64,000 bases of DNA from Eleginops maclovinus (lineage: Eukaryota; Chordata; Actinopteri; Perciformes; Eleginopidae), in NCBI RefSeq assembly GCF_036324505.1, contig NC_086357.1, forward strand, positions 22,455,293 to 22,519,292, given 5' to 3'. The notes beneath the pieces are model-generated. The model was not told where the DNA came from, did not search any database, and saw only the letters and a program-made list of their open reading frames with translations. The translations under genes were made by a program, and so were the position numbers. Below, in pieces: positions 19,239-38,100 of the stretch (positions within the stretch are counted from its first letter, which is position 1; the number at the start of each line of letters is the position of its first letter).

Positions 19239-19500
19239 CTGCGATGGCCGTGGTGAAGCTTGTTGTGGGTTAGCTCAGCCCTCTCCTCTCCTCCTCTCCC
19301 TCTCACTGTTGTGCAGCTTAAAGCCCCGTATGCGCTAACCAAGCAGCAGCAGATCAACTCAATTCCCTTCCTGGTTTCTGGAGGGCAAAGAGGTCCCTCC
19401 CTTTCTCTCTCTCTCTCACTCACTCTCACTCCCTCTCTCTTAAAGAAACAGCATTCCCCCTCCGTCTCCTCTCCCTCCTCCCTATGTAAAGCAAAAGTAA
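19239..19500 (-). promoter_or_regulatory. Possible zbtb7a 5' UTR exon and start region
   Basis: On the minus strand a GA-rich, 5' UTR-like stretch ends in a strong donor, CATCGCAG|gtgagc, at 19239/19238. zbtb7a needs an upstream non-coding exon to supply the acceptor at 8791, and this is a reasonable candidate. No coding potential is evident. The left limit (about 19500) is a guess. RNA data could easily place the exon elsewhere in the 15-kb interval. Confidence 0.3.
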
Positions 19501-20771
19501 AGTGGAAATGTATTTGCGCTCAAAAGTGGACAGTTGTCAAAGTCGTAAACTCCAACAGAGACGACACAAATCTTTAACCCATGCTGTTCCCTCTCTGTGG
19601 TTTTAACATGAATGTAAGCCAATGTGTGCATCTCTGGACACTCAAATGTTAGTTTAAGAGTTGTAGTTTGTGTCAATTCTTCTCAACCGTCTCATCTCTC
19701 ACTGCTCCTTTCCTTTTCAATGTGAGTAGAGTCGCACCCACCCATCCTATTGCCTGAGGTCATGGTGTCCCACCCCAAAAGCAAGCCATGGCACATTCCA
19801 GCACATACAGTAGGGGCTGCCAGCACCCCCTTCATGTACTTTCTGGCTCAACCTGGTCTCTGCACATAATACCTACCAAGCTCCAACAGGTGAGGCATCA
19901 GAGAAGACATTAGTTAGTTGAAAAATGACTTACTCAGTTCAGGAAATCGTTCCCATGGGAAAATTAGAGCAACTGCACTTAATGTTGCGCCACTTTCAAC
20001 CACCCACCCCCACGCCCCCTCAGTAAGTGCAAGCCAGCCATTGTGCCATGGAGTGGGATTTAGCACAAGAAGTATTCAATTGATTCTGCACATTAAACCA
20101 TCCCAACACACCTCTGAAAACACGGTCTGTAAGTCATTTAATGAACACAATTACTACATAAAACTTACTTTTTACAAGGATGATGCGTGTGAATTGTTTC
20201 TCTTTGGCTCCAGTCTCAGAGGGGTCATGTCCCAAAGTGCAGCATGGCTTGACACTGGCTTTGCAATGCAGAGATAACCATGCAGGTTGACAGGGGCTTT
20301 TGGCAGGGTGAGGTAGTGACACACCCTCTGCCTAGAGGGCACTATAGTCACTGTCTCTGTTTAAGCACAGGGAGTCACAGCTCTCAAACTGAAGAGACAC
20401 ACATAAATTGCCGTATTTGGAGGTTTGGTGCCATCACTTGCTATAATTTGCAAAGCTAAATGAAGAGGATGCAGGTGGATAAGTTACATCCTAAGTCACA
20501 TGAAGACAGCAGGACATACACTTTGACATAAAAACACAATATTTACGAAAGTTGCCCTCTATTCAGTTTTGGCCAAACTACCCATACTCAGAATTAGTTT
20601 AGCCTATTGGAGTCTAAAGTGATGCCAGACATTTTTGTGGCTATGTTGTCTTTCAGTCAAATACAAAATGCTCCTCTTTAAGTCCAGACACCCCATGTCA
20701 AATGTGTGTTTGACCTTACTATCGGAATTATGGTTTTGAATAAAACTGGCTCAAAGAAGGAGGCAGTTAGG

Positions 20772-21070
20772 TAGGGTGACCAGATTTGAGGTGGCGGAAA
20801 AGAGGACACTTGCGATTGTTGGGGGGTGGGGGGAAGCGCCAGTCAATTTAAGTACACGTTTAATGGTCCCAACAGTGAAAACCGGGCGTTTTCATGAATT
20901 TATAAAAACCCCCCACTTGCGATTGTTGGGGGGTGGGGGGAAGCGCCAGTCAATTTTTAATGGTCCCAACAGTGAAAACCGGGCGTTTTCATGAATTTAT
21001 AAAACCCCCCCGGACGCTCCGGACAGGACGTAAAAAGAGGACATGTCCGGGCAAAAGAGGACGTTTGGCC
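20772..21070. repeat. Interspersed repeat with internal 107-bp tandem duplication
   Basis: The segment opens with TAGGGTGACCAGATTTG and contains several AAAAGAGGAC motifs, as in a common fish interspersed repeat. Inside it a unit starting ACTTGCGATTGTTGG at 20808 recurs at 20915. Copy 2 is almost identical but lacks about 10 bp near AAGTACACGTT. The second end typical of this repeat (GGTCACCCTA inverted) is missing, so the copy looks truncated. I cannot name the family. Confidence 0.6.
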
Positions 21071-21132
21071 TAAATTAGGCCTAACAAGAATCCCCGTTTT
21101 CAAATCAGTGTTTGATGACTGAAAGAGTCATT

Positions 21133-21430
21133 AATCAGTGGTGGAAAGTAACTAATTACATTTACTGAATAACAATTCCGAGGGGAATTGTTGTTGACCA
21201 AATGTACCTGATAACTTTATCTACTAGTATCTTTGTTCTGATTGAAAATACAAAATATAGGCCTAGCCAACTCACCAAGGACATGGGATTGATGCCCTGG
21301 TGAAATTCACAAGCTAGACAGGCTACAGCAAAACGTACATTTAAAAAATAATAATCTTTATGTACATATGAATGCATTATTAATGTGTAACATTTTGATT
21401 GCAGGACTTTTACTTGTAGTTCTTGCCGCC
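21133..21430. repeat. Fragment of a teleost 'GTGGTGGAAAGTAACTAA' repeat
   Basis: The stretch starts with AGTGGTGGAAAGTAACTAAT and ends near GCAGGACTTTTACTTGTAGT, both typical of a very common fish non-autonomous DNA repeat. The middle is diverged. Related sequence occurs at 31020-31200 and 53943-54480. Confidence 0.45.
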
Positions 21431-21471
21431 CCTGTGATTTCAATGTGCCTGTGACGGCTATAAGCTAACGT

Positions 21472-21487
21472 TAGCTTAATTTGATGG
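21472..21487. repeat. Perfect 16-bp palindrome
   Basis: AAGCTAACGTTAGCTT is its own reverse complement. The core GCTAACGTTAGC recurs perfectly at 30307-30318 near the map2k2 start, and a close variant lies near 42668 by the pias4 start. Confidence 0.8.
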
Positions 21488-23334
21488 TAAACTGCATTGG
21501 CGCCAAAGAAAAATTATATACATGTAATGGAAACAAAACATTAATTACCAAAAGAAAGCCAGACATGGTCGTCCTCCGTCTTCCACACTATGTGTAGTCC
21601 GTTTAGTGAAAGCTAGCTAACTGGTACGAGCTGTAAACTTCGCTAACTGGTACCCAGGTTGCGACGGTTTCCTTTACCTTGCACGCTGATACTTCGACGG
21701 ATTCGATTTTGTCAGCCAATCAGACGAGATCACATTTTAGATGAATAGAATCAAAGTAGATTAATCCGAATGACAACCATTTCTATGTATCATAATCATG
21801 AATCAAGAAAAATATTATAAAATAGAAAATCTCGTTAAAAATGTAGTTTGCAAATGTGTAACAGTATGTGTTTCTTCATGGTTGTCTGTGCAGTAAATAT
21901 TCCTTTTTGAAAGGGGATGTAAATGTATCGTCACAATTTCAGGTAAGTCATTCATAGACTTAGCTACATGGAAATGACTGAGTGAATATCAATAGTTGTC
22001 ATGAATGAAAACAACTTACAGTACATTCACAAATAAGTTTTATTTTAATCTTTTTTATACATTATAACCATATCCAACACGTTTTTATATTATAATATGA
22101 CTCTTCTCCCTTGTCATTTACATAAATCAAAATTTTGTATATTAAGACTGCAAAATAGTACTCCTGTAATTATTGTATATAGCTTTGTACACATACAAGT
22201 GACAATGCATTCATTTTGCTCTAAACAAATGCACATTTTTGGGGAAATAAGAAAGGGAAGCCATAAGCAGAGAGAATACAAGTGCTCTAGCAAAACGGCA
22301 GGCTAGCAAGTAACACCACCATCACCATGTGACCAACACTGACCTAGGTTAAAATGCTCAGTCATACCCTCTGCAGTACTGGAAACATCTGAAGTTCCAC
22401 TTAAACTTTGGGTTTTATTTTTTCCACAATTAATTCGGTTAAATCACAGGGAGGTTTTCAAATGTATTTCAACCCACGTCTTTTCCCAAAAGCATGCCTC
22501 TAGGCTGGAGTGTCCCAAGAAAAAGCTTGGAGCGCCACACGTAGCAGTACAGTGAAAACATAACCAAATACACTTCAGGGGAAAGGACAGACCCAACAAC
22601 AAAGAGGAAAAAATAGTTAAATTCCATCAACATGATTGAAATTTCATATTGACATTGCAGAGAATCAGGCTTTTGATAAAAACACCAGATAATCAACCTC
22701 TATCATGATCTTGGGAAATAAAATACACATTATTAGAAAGATAATAAACCATGCTATATCATCCCATGAATACATTTTGTTTTTCCTCAATGTCAATAAC
22801 GACATTATGGCATAAATCAGGCCTCCACAGCATAGCGCCTCCTCCTGTTTGAGAGAGACAGTGTGGGATGGGCATGTATGTTGAGGAAACAATCAGAGTG
22901 TAGATCACTGAAGGAAATAAATGAAAACATTCAAAGTACACTGATATGATGTTCTTGAATGTGCATACGAAAAAGAAAACTGATCAGCCATTGAACAACT
23001 TTTAGTCATAAATTCTCTCTTTGGTTTGTGACAGTTTTCACAAAGTGATCTTTAGAGCGAACAGTCATTTACTGAAGAGTGAAAATGACTGTGTACACCG
23101 ATTTGTCCTGCACTCTGCTAATACATGTTATAAATTACATATTGGTAATCGCATGGTCTCTGCAGAGAACGCTTTTAGTATATAGAATTATGACAAAGGG
23201 AATTTAAATCAGTATAGCAGGATTTAAATCAGCATAGCAGCATTCTTTGTTTTGAAATCAATAAAACAAATTAAGAATTTGCAAGGTGGTGATTTGTTTG
23301 GATTTCTTTGTTTTGAAATCTCTACAGCAGGTCA

Positions 23335-23340
23335 TTTATT
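23335..23340 (-). terminator. Possible map2k2 polyadenylation signal
   Basis: TTTATT on plus reads AATAAA on minus, about 375 bp past the map2k2 stop. This would give a short 3' UTR. Other AATAAA hexamers exist further downstream, for example near 22414. Confidence 0.3.
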
Positions 23341-23713
23341 AAAATACAACCCCCATAAGCCATCCACTGTTGCCATAGAAAAGATTAATACAGAATATTC
23401 AACAATACAAAATAATTTTGTCAATCAATGCAATTTCAGATGACACATTGGCAGCCCCCTCAGTGCTTTACGTCCTCTGTAGTTGTGTTGAAAAGTGAAC
23501 TACGGCTACCCTTTGACACTGGCATGGTGAAGCTGTGGTCTTACAGTACAATGACTCAAAGGGCCCTGCTGCTGGTGAGGAAATAAATGGGGGGGGGGGG
23601 GCAACCCCATTTCACCCATGAGCAAGAGGGGAAAAGTGCCAATGTGAGTGATGGCTTGTGTACGTGTATGCAAGCAAGACCCCAGGGAGTGTCAGTGCAG
23701 TGGGGGGCCCGGG

Positions 23714-30175
<6,462 letters not shown>

Positions 30176-30830
30176 TTCAACAATTACAAACTACTTTCTC
30201 AAATAATGCACAAACCTGCAGTAAAGCTGAGAAACTGCTATACTATAGTTTTCCTGCTGAGAAACTCTTGTCTGAAAAAAGCAACAGGATCAGCTATTGG
30301 TGGCTAGCTAACGTTAGCAAAGTAAGTATACTTTCGATTGCATGTCAGTCAGATATTTGGGTATTTTTCTGTCATACCGAGATGCTTTTTAAAAAGTCAG
30401 CTCGTTTTCTGGTGCACCTATAGCTTTTGGAGTAAAAACATTTCTATTTTTCAGCTTTCTTCTAGGTTATCTACCTGCTGCTACTTGCCATTAGCCACTT
30501 AGCTCCTACTAGCTAGCACCAGTTCCAGTAAAAATCGTGCCCTGCGTCTTTGAGTCGTAAATGTGCCTCTCGCTTCTCACCGGGCCGTCTCGGGTTTACC
30601 CAAACACCAACTGGGCTTCTTCCCTCCGCGGGACCTCAGCTACAGATTCCTGCGTCTTTCAGTACCGGACACTGGGCTCTGAAGCGAAAGGGCTTTTGCT
30701 GTGTGTGGTGGTGCTTCAATATAGGAAGCAGCAGCTGCAGCATCAGACCTGTGTATGACAGGCAGAGCCCGTCGAAATATCGCGAGACTTGAGACCATCT
30801 GACTAGTTTATACGAGAGATGCAGAAATCC
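30176..30830 (-). promoter_or_regulatory. map2k2: map2k2 5' UTR and promoter region
   Basis: Upstream of the start codon, a modestly CpG-containing stretch (about 30540-30790) includes TATCGCGAGACT at 30775-30786. On the minus strand this reads AGTCTCGCGATA, a 9/10 match to the vertebrate core-promoter motif TCTCGCGAGA. A perfect GCTAACGTTAGC palindrome lies at 30307-30318. The transcription start is not visible. Confidence 0.45.
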
Positions 30831-31019
30831 CATGGGAGATGTAACACATCTGCAGTTTGTGATAACAGCTCCAGTATGTTGTTTTTAATGAGATTAAATC
30901 ACAGTTTAACAATATCTTATCTGACCCTTTTTATGTGTTCAAATGGCAGTCTGAAAACAATCTGCGCAGTACATCACTGCCACCCAGTGGCAATAGTATA
31001 TCATGTGGAATGTATTGAA

Positions 31020-31200
31020 ATGTGCTTAATTCACTCAAATACTTTGAGGTACTTGTTCTTAACGTTTGTATTTCATTTGATGCCGCTTTATTCTTCTACT
31101 CCACTTTATGTTAAAGTCACTATTGTACTTTTTTCATTTATTTGACAGCTTTAGTTTCTAGTTGCTTTGCATATTATTGGCTAATACAAAATATGAATCA
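31020..31200. repeat. Fragment of a common teleost DNA repeat
   Basis: Motifs such as CACTCAAATACTTTGAGG, TTCTACTCCACTTTATG, and ATTTGACAGCTTTAGTTTCT followed by AGTTGCTTTGCA are characteristic of the same fish repeat seen at 53943-54480. Ends are missing. Confidence 0.45.
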
Positions 31201-32063
31201 ACTCATAAATACACAATGACATACTCCAAAGTGAACTCAATCCTTCTGGAACAAATGTCCGTAGTTGAATATTAAATGTAAGTGGTGCTATGTGAAGCTG
31301 CAGGGATTGTAACACATCTTTACCGCGTGATGAGAGGAGTTGTGTAACATGTTGCATGTTCTTATCACTGGTTGTGAAATATCCAAAAGTTGTGGTTGTA
31401 ATGTGCTTCATGTTGAGTTGAATAAATCTTGAGTATGTAGCCGGATGTATTTCCCCTAACTTAGCTTTGAATAAACAATTTGCATCCATGTTGCAACATA
31501 GAAATAATAATTTCCCACAACTTCTACAAAAGAGTTTTTGTGGTGGTATCTTTAGGTTTAAACTTTATCTCCTTCTCTTTTATGATATACGTCGAGGGGA
31601 TACATTGTCTCCTAGGAAATGGTAGTTATACTTTACATTTAATTTTAGTGACCAAGTTGGTAAAAGGCAAATAATAGAAAAGCTACAAGTCTGATTAATT
31701 CATTAAATCACGTAACTTTACTGTAATGCAGTCTTTAAAACCAGGCAAAGACAACATATATAAAATATACAAAAGGTGGGATGAGATCTAGTCTCAGATC
31801 ATGAATACAAAACATATACATGATATATCAATATATTGGTATTTAGCCTAGCACTTAAGACTAGACATGTTTTTTCCATTTCACTTTACTTAAGTTATTG
31901 AAGGCCCAACATTTTGAGAGACCTTCAATGATGGAAATAAGATGTAATGTTTTGCACCTATGTGGATCCAACCCTAATAAATACAGACATTCTAAAACAA
32001 AAACAACGGCAGACATGTTTTTAAGAATTGATTTTAATTAATTCCACACGTCAATAACAGCTG

Positions 32064-32240
32064 TTAGAATACGATCATTTGAAATTTTACAGTTTTACCC
32101 TCAACAGGCATCAAATGTGTCCCCATATCTGAGCATTTGGTACAGGACATGAACATCTTGACCTCCACCTCCCAGTCCTCTGTGGCATCAGCTTCAGGTG
32201 CTGCTGCGCTCATAAACAGCTTCTTATTGTCGGTTGCCAT
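32064..32240 (-). CDS. Unassigned small ORF, 58 aa
   Basis: An ATG in good context (cacaATGG) opens a 58-residue frame. It begins MATDNKKLFMS, continues through an acidic stretch (EADATEDWEVEV) and includes a single CTKC pair. I recognise no domain. It lies between map2k2 and pias4 on the same strand, with no clear splice sites or promoter. It could be a chance ORF, a fragment of a retrocopy, or one exon of a small gene. Its amino-acid mix is not low complexity, which is why it is listed. Confidence 0.2.
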   Translation of the reverse strand: MATDNKKLFMSAAAPEADATEDWEVEVKMFMSCTKCSDMGTHLMPVEGKTVKFQMIVF

Positions 32241-35121
32241 TGTGAACAACTGGAGGCGATTCAAGGCTTAATAAAATATTATTTTAATTTTATTGTCTTT
32301 TAATATGAACATGTAAAAAAACACAACAAACAAGACATTTACATCATGGATTGTAAGCCTCTGCCCATGCTACCTTATGCAGTATTATAATAAGAAGAGA
32401 TGCCACTACCAAAAAGACCAGACCCTCAGCTCTCTCCAGCTCCCAAACACCTGCAGACGTTCCGGCTCAGGTCCAAAAAAATCAACCTGCCGTCTTTAAC
32501 CATAAAAGGCAAGAAAAGAAAAGTTTAGGAGACGAGTTCAAATAATGACCTTCTTTACCTATCAACAAATGAACAATGTCATTGTTTAATATGTATAGCA
32601 GTTACTTACAAATACAGTTTGCCTTGTTAAAGACAGATTAGAGTTCTTTACATCATTTCTCTTCAAAGCGCCTTATATAGAAGATCCTACTCAGGGACAG
32701 ACTGATGTATTACAACAGTATATTGATTCTATAAAGTGTGTCAAAAGGAGGAGAAAAATGGAAGATCAGATTTGACTCGACCTATTCTTTCAACATCAAC
32801 CTTATCGGAGGATGCGCTAGCGACAGTGAGGCCCCGCATTAATGAGTAAATGTCATTTCGCTGCGTTTGTGAGGAAGGCAAAAGAAAACCAGATTCTGTG
32901 CAGCTGATCAAACTGCGACAGCGTGATGATAAGAGAGGGAAACATACAGAACTCATCGGAGTCACTACTCAACCACTTTCACATTTTCTGATTCCCACGC
33001 ATGAGATGTTTGAGGACAACTGATCAAAATGGTCAGGGATCCTTGATTAATACCCACTTGAAGGCTTTGAAATAAATAAGCCTTAAAGTTGTGATGAAGC
33101 ATCAGATGAAAGTGCATAAAGCTCTAGCCACATGGCAACATCTCTTCTTATCTTCGCGCAAACACTGATTACCTTCCTTCACACACGCACAACCTAAATT
33201 CAGCGTGGATATCTTTCTGAGAAACAGCCATCACATTCTGACGAAACTAGTGCAGGTGCAGAGGAATATTATTTGAAAGCCTACAGCATGTAGCAATTAA
33301 AGACCAATTCTACTCCAGCAAATAGATGTGACCTTATCTACATTGAACGGAGGCCGAGGGGATTGTTGGTTGAAGCGGCTCCACTTGTTCCAGACAAGAC
33401 CGTTTGTAATCCAATCAATGACTTTAAGCGAGGTGGGGTTGCACTTATTGACACTTCATTAAGTTTCGTTGTGTCAGACATGCTGAATCCACCGTAGCAA
33501 AGTACTCTGAGTGGTGCTTTGACCCAGGTCGGATGCATTCAGAGGGAAGGAAAAAAAAGGAGTGTTCATCCCCAGCACCAGCCATTAGCCTGGACCAATT
33601 ATAACACTCACACCACAGCAGAAGAGGAGTCCTGCTTTCTGCCACCAATAGCTTCTTTCGGCACACCAAATATCGTGTAGATTTACACATAACTGTTAAA
33701 AAATGCGAGGCATTTAAATAAATATGATACTACTTTCAGAGGGCACCAAAAGCATCAGAGAGCACTGTCAATTGCTTTTCCATTAATGTCCTTGACCGCA
33801 CACTGTATTCTACATCCCTGTCCATTTCTGGAAAAACATCCTCCATGAAATAAAAAACACCATCTGTCAGACTGGGATCTCATCTGCTGGTCGGAGCTCA
33901 TATAGCCTTAAAACTATTTAATCAAATCGTCACCACTCCCCCCCCCAAAAAAGGCACCAAAACCTCACAACATTTCCTGTCAGTGAATTCTTAAAATAGA
34001 TTTTTAATTAATACGAATTACGTCAATTTGCAATGCTGATATATAAATCCTGTAACAGCACAATAACTGCAGTTGTGTTTTACAGAGTGGCATAATCCCA
34101 CCCACAACCACTTGCCTCAGTGACACCTTCATTTAGCCTGGCTATCCACAAACTCCTTAACAAAAGGTGTTGTTGCTGCAGAGGGAACAAAGCTGAATGG
34201 AAAGATGGAATAAAACAGAAGAAAGGAAAGAACAATGTATGAAAACGTTATCTCCAGTGTAAAATTGGCTTCAAGGATCGATTCTTCTGTCCTCCACTTC
34301 TTTCTTAGCTACGCTCTGATCAGTCTGCTAAGTTTTTTTTATGACTGAGGTAGGTTCTCTTTAGCTAAAAGGACAAATAAAATGGAAAGCATTACACACT
34401 TGTGTTCTGCCCTTACATAATTAAAAAGGATATATTCCTGAAAAAAAAAAACCTTTCAAGCTTTGAAATAATTCTCTGGAAAAAGAAATAAACACAATAA
34501 GAGAAGTTTAAATTTGCATCACACTCCTGATATCTCTGCCTTCTCCTTCTGCACATTTTCAGGCCCTTACTCCATTTGTTGTCTCTGACCTTTTTACCAA
34601 AAACTGCAGAGGAGCTTCTGTTTTCAACTTGCCCGTTCATCACAAATGTGACAAAAATCTGAGACGTACACATCGAACGCCCATGGCTAAAAGAGCCTGG
34701 GATTCCAAGTCAATACAAAGAGAGATGAGGTGGTAGAGAGGGAATAGTCTGGAGAGAGAGATAGGATGAGGAGGGGGGGGGGGGAGCGAAGGGATGCACG
34801 ATCCATTCAGTCTCTTAGGAAGAGGCGGGACGGTACAGATATTCACTGCAAGGTGACGGTTGGCCAAAAAGAGTAACTTCCAGTGGTGAGCAGTACAAAG
34901 AGGAATCCTCATCACTCTAGATTGAAGATTCTTTAACAGTGCATGATGAACTGTGTGTTTTCTGACTGGGTAGAAACCAGAGCTGCTAACAGGCTCCGAC
35001 GTTTGGGAGTACGGGAGGGTCATTGCATCTCGTGGATTCCTGTGTTCCTGTCCTTCGAGCCCCCTGCCTCTCTGTCTGTCTGTGTGTGTGTGTCAGTCTA
35101 TGAGGGGCGAGAGCTGTGGGG

Positions 35122-38100
35122 TCAGTAGGCAGTGACCAGGTCCTTGTCGTAGTTGTACCGGCCCCTCTTCGGGGCGGGACTGTCGGCGCTATCCTCAGTG
35201 TCCTCACTGTCTCCCCCTGCCCCAGCCCCTTCCTCCTCTGAGGAGGAGTCAAGAGTCAGATCTACCACCGCACCTCCTCCCGGCGCCCCAGGTCCTCCTG
35301 TGCCCCCCGCCACAGAACCGCTTCCAGATTTGCCCGTCAGGCTGGTGCTGCTGTGGGCCGGTGAATGACCGTTTGCTTCAGGAATGCCTGCAGACATGAA
35401 GGACATTTTAGAATGGAAACATCTACACTAATTAACGGACATCTACACGTCAAAACCAAACATTAAAATCCCTCTTGCGGGAACTTTTGGATTTTAGCCT
35501 TTCTAGACTTGAGATTGTAAGTAACACACTACAGGAAAGTGAAAACCCCGAAAAGCATCGTAGGGCCTCTTGAAATTGACAGGGCTTGTCACTCACATAT
35601 ATCAACAACAGGATAATCTGGTGTGTTGCTGCGTTCTCTTTCTCTGTCCCTCTCCTTTTCGTCACTGATCGGTTGCCAGGACCCGTCGGTTAAGTACTCG
35701 ATCTCCTCAATGTCCTCACTCGTCTCCTTCAGAATCTCAGCTAGCAGCCTGAAACACACACTGCTGGTTAGAGGCGCCTCACAAAACAAACTTCACACCA
35801 GAGCAGGAACACAATACACTGAGCAGAGGTCAGCATGGGTTGGATTGCTTAGTTTAAAAATCACAATTAAAATACATGAAGAAAAACAAATGAAGCCATT
35901 TAATATCACCTGAATATTAATGCTGTAATAGCCTATTCCCCAAAACACCGCTCAATAACATTAAGTGATTAAACTGCTGAGACTGAAATCTAGACATGAG
36001 TTAAGCAGGGACTTTCACACAAGGAATGAAAATATACCTCGAGCCAAAACGTAACACAATGCGTTCAGTCTGAGTGAGAGTAAGGGTGTGCCTGTGAGTT
36101 GCTCACAATATGCAGGAAACTACATGCCCAAAGGGATGGGGATCAAAGTATTTTGTCACCAATGATTTTTTTATAAATTAAACTGCAGCTTTATTTGTGT
36201 TTACTGCTTTTCTACAGTGATACAAATATACAAAATTAAAAAAAATGCTGTTCAAAGGCTGTCCAACACACTGCAGACCAGTAATTGCTTAATATTTTGC
36301 ACCTATACCGTAGGAGAAGCACGTTCTTTCATTTGTTGACAGAACAAATGACTATTTGTGTTGAGAATCACTTTGAGCAATGACTACAGTAAGAACCAAA
36401 AACTGTTGAGTCATCTTTAGTCCCACAATTACATGGTTCTCATCTATAGCCTTGTTACATCAAGTAAAATCAATAATAAGCCGCCAATTTCATAAAAAGT
36501 CAAATATTTGGGATTTTAAAACCTCAAGGCAGGTCAGAAAACAAGTCACAGCAGATAACCACCCGCTCATGCAAATGAAAACAGGTCGGTTTCAACTTGT
36601 TCTTAAAATGCACCCACTTCTGAGCAGCTTGAATATTTCTCCACACATTGACTTCAACGCACAGGTTGCTAGAATTACACATAAATTGTCAATTTCCAGA
36701 ATTCTTTGAGGGGGAGATGGTGCTGCGGGGGCGGGACAAGTCAGAGCATGTTTCGGTCTCCTTACCCATCAATAGTTAGCAGTTCAAAGGGAGCGGGCTT
36801 GTCACAGACGGGGCAAGTCCATGTGGGCTTCTTCTCATTCATCTGCAAGAAGAAGACTGCGTCGAAACACTGAAGGTGGGCACAAGTTAAAACTCGACAT
36901 GGCACACCGAGACGCATCTTCACCAACTGGGGAGAGGGAGGAGGGAGAACAAAGTCATGTTAAAGAGATCAAGCTTCAAAGTAGGACAAACATTTTTAAA
37001 ACGGGTCTTTGGTACTGCTGAACTGTAACAGAAAGCATGTAAGACAACGAAACCTAACATATCCACATCTTCACATGTCAGGAATTATGGAAGTGTACTC
37101 ACTGGACAGATGAGAGAAACCCGGAGGCCGGTGGTTGCGATTTCACTCTCTGGATCAAAGCGTAGTTTGTCTTGGACTATACATAAATGATAGACAAAGT
37201 AGAGAAGTGTCAGGGTAGTTGTACAGTAATAATAATAACGTTAATTAAACTCACAACACAGTTTCGAGTCTCCCTAGTGTAAAAAATCAAAGTCACTTTT
37301 GCATAACATCTTGGCAGAGTATGGAGGCAACACTTACTGCGTTCACGACAGCGTTCTGCACTCTCGACGGAGCAGAGCTTGAGTTGGCTGAAGAGGTCTG
37401 CGGCAGTGAAGACCCTCACTAGATACACTGCCACAGAGTACCGCTGAAAACACACATTCACAGGCTGTGAGCAACTACTTCAATATGAACCTTGAAGCCA
37501 GTTAAAAACAAGTGAGACTTACCCCACACAAGGCAAGTCTTCACTCTGAAACCGTCCTGATCACGTAAACGTATTAAACACAACATATCCTCTTTTCATT
37601 TTATGGGCACAAGTAGCGCAGCAAATTATTTCTTATAATGAATGGTAACCACATGTAGGATCTTTGTTATGAATCCTTAAACACTGGGAATATATAGAAG
37701 AAACGGTTTTTAGATGAAATGCAAATATGCCTCGATGCTTTTTGATGGACTGAAATCTCCCACTTGTGAGCCACCCACCAGGTTATGGACACATTGATTA
37801 AGTATGCCGAGCGATCAATTCTCTAAGCCTGTGTTCAACTTCAAACAAACTAAAAAAGGTTGTTTTGCCTGATTTGAATCAGTAACACTCTTCAAGTGAA
37901 ACACCCTTCTAGTGCGGCTGTTGATTTAAAACTGCAGGTTTTTGATCATGTTGTGGGTTAAAGGAGGATGCTGAAATGTGTTCAAACCTTCATGACAGAA
38001 CAGATCAATAATAACACGCCTCTCTCCCATGTCTGCATGGTAATTACACAAAGACTTGAGTTATCATGTAGCAACCAAAAGTTTAAATGCAAAAGCGACA

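Larger units (their letters stand above)
30831..35121. other. Intergenic region map2k2-pias4
   Basis: About 4.3 kb including the pias4 3' UTR. It holds a repeat fragment (31020-31200), one unassigned small ORF (32064-32240) and a G12 run (34773-34784). The rest is AT-rich sequence in which I see no gene. Confidence 0.6.

Noticed and set aside
30976..30996. CTCF-like CCACTGGGTGGCAG (minus strand)
   Set aside because: The central A is replaced by G, and the phrase lies beside a repeat fragment and is common in fish repeats.
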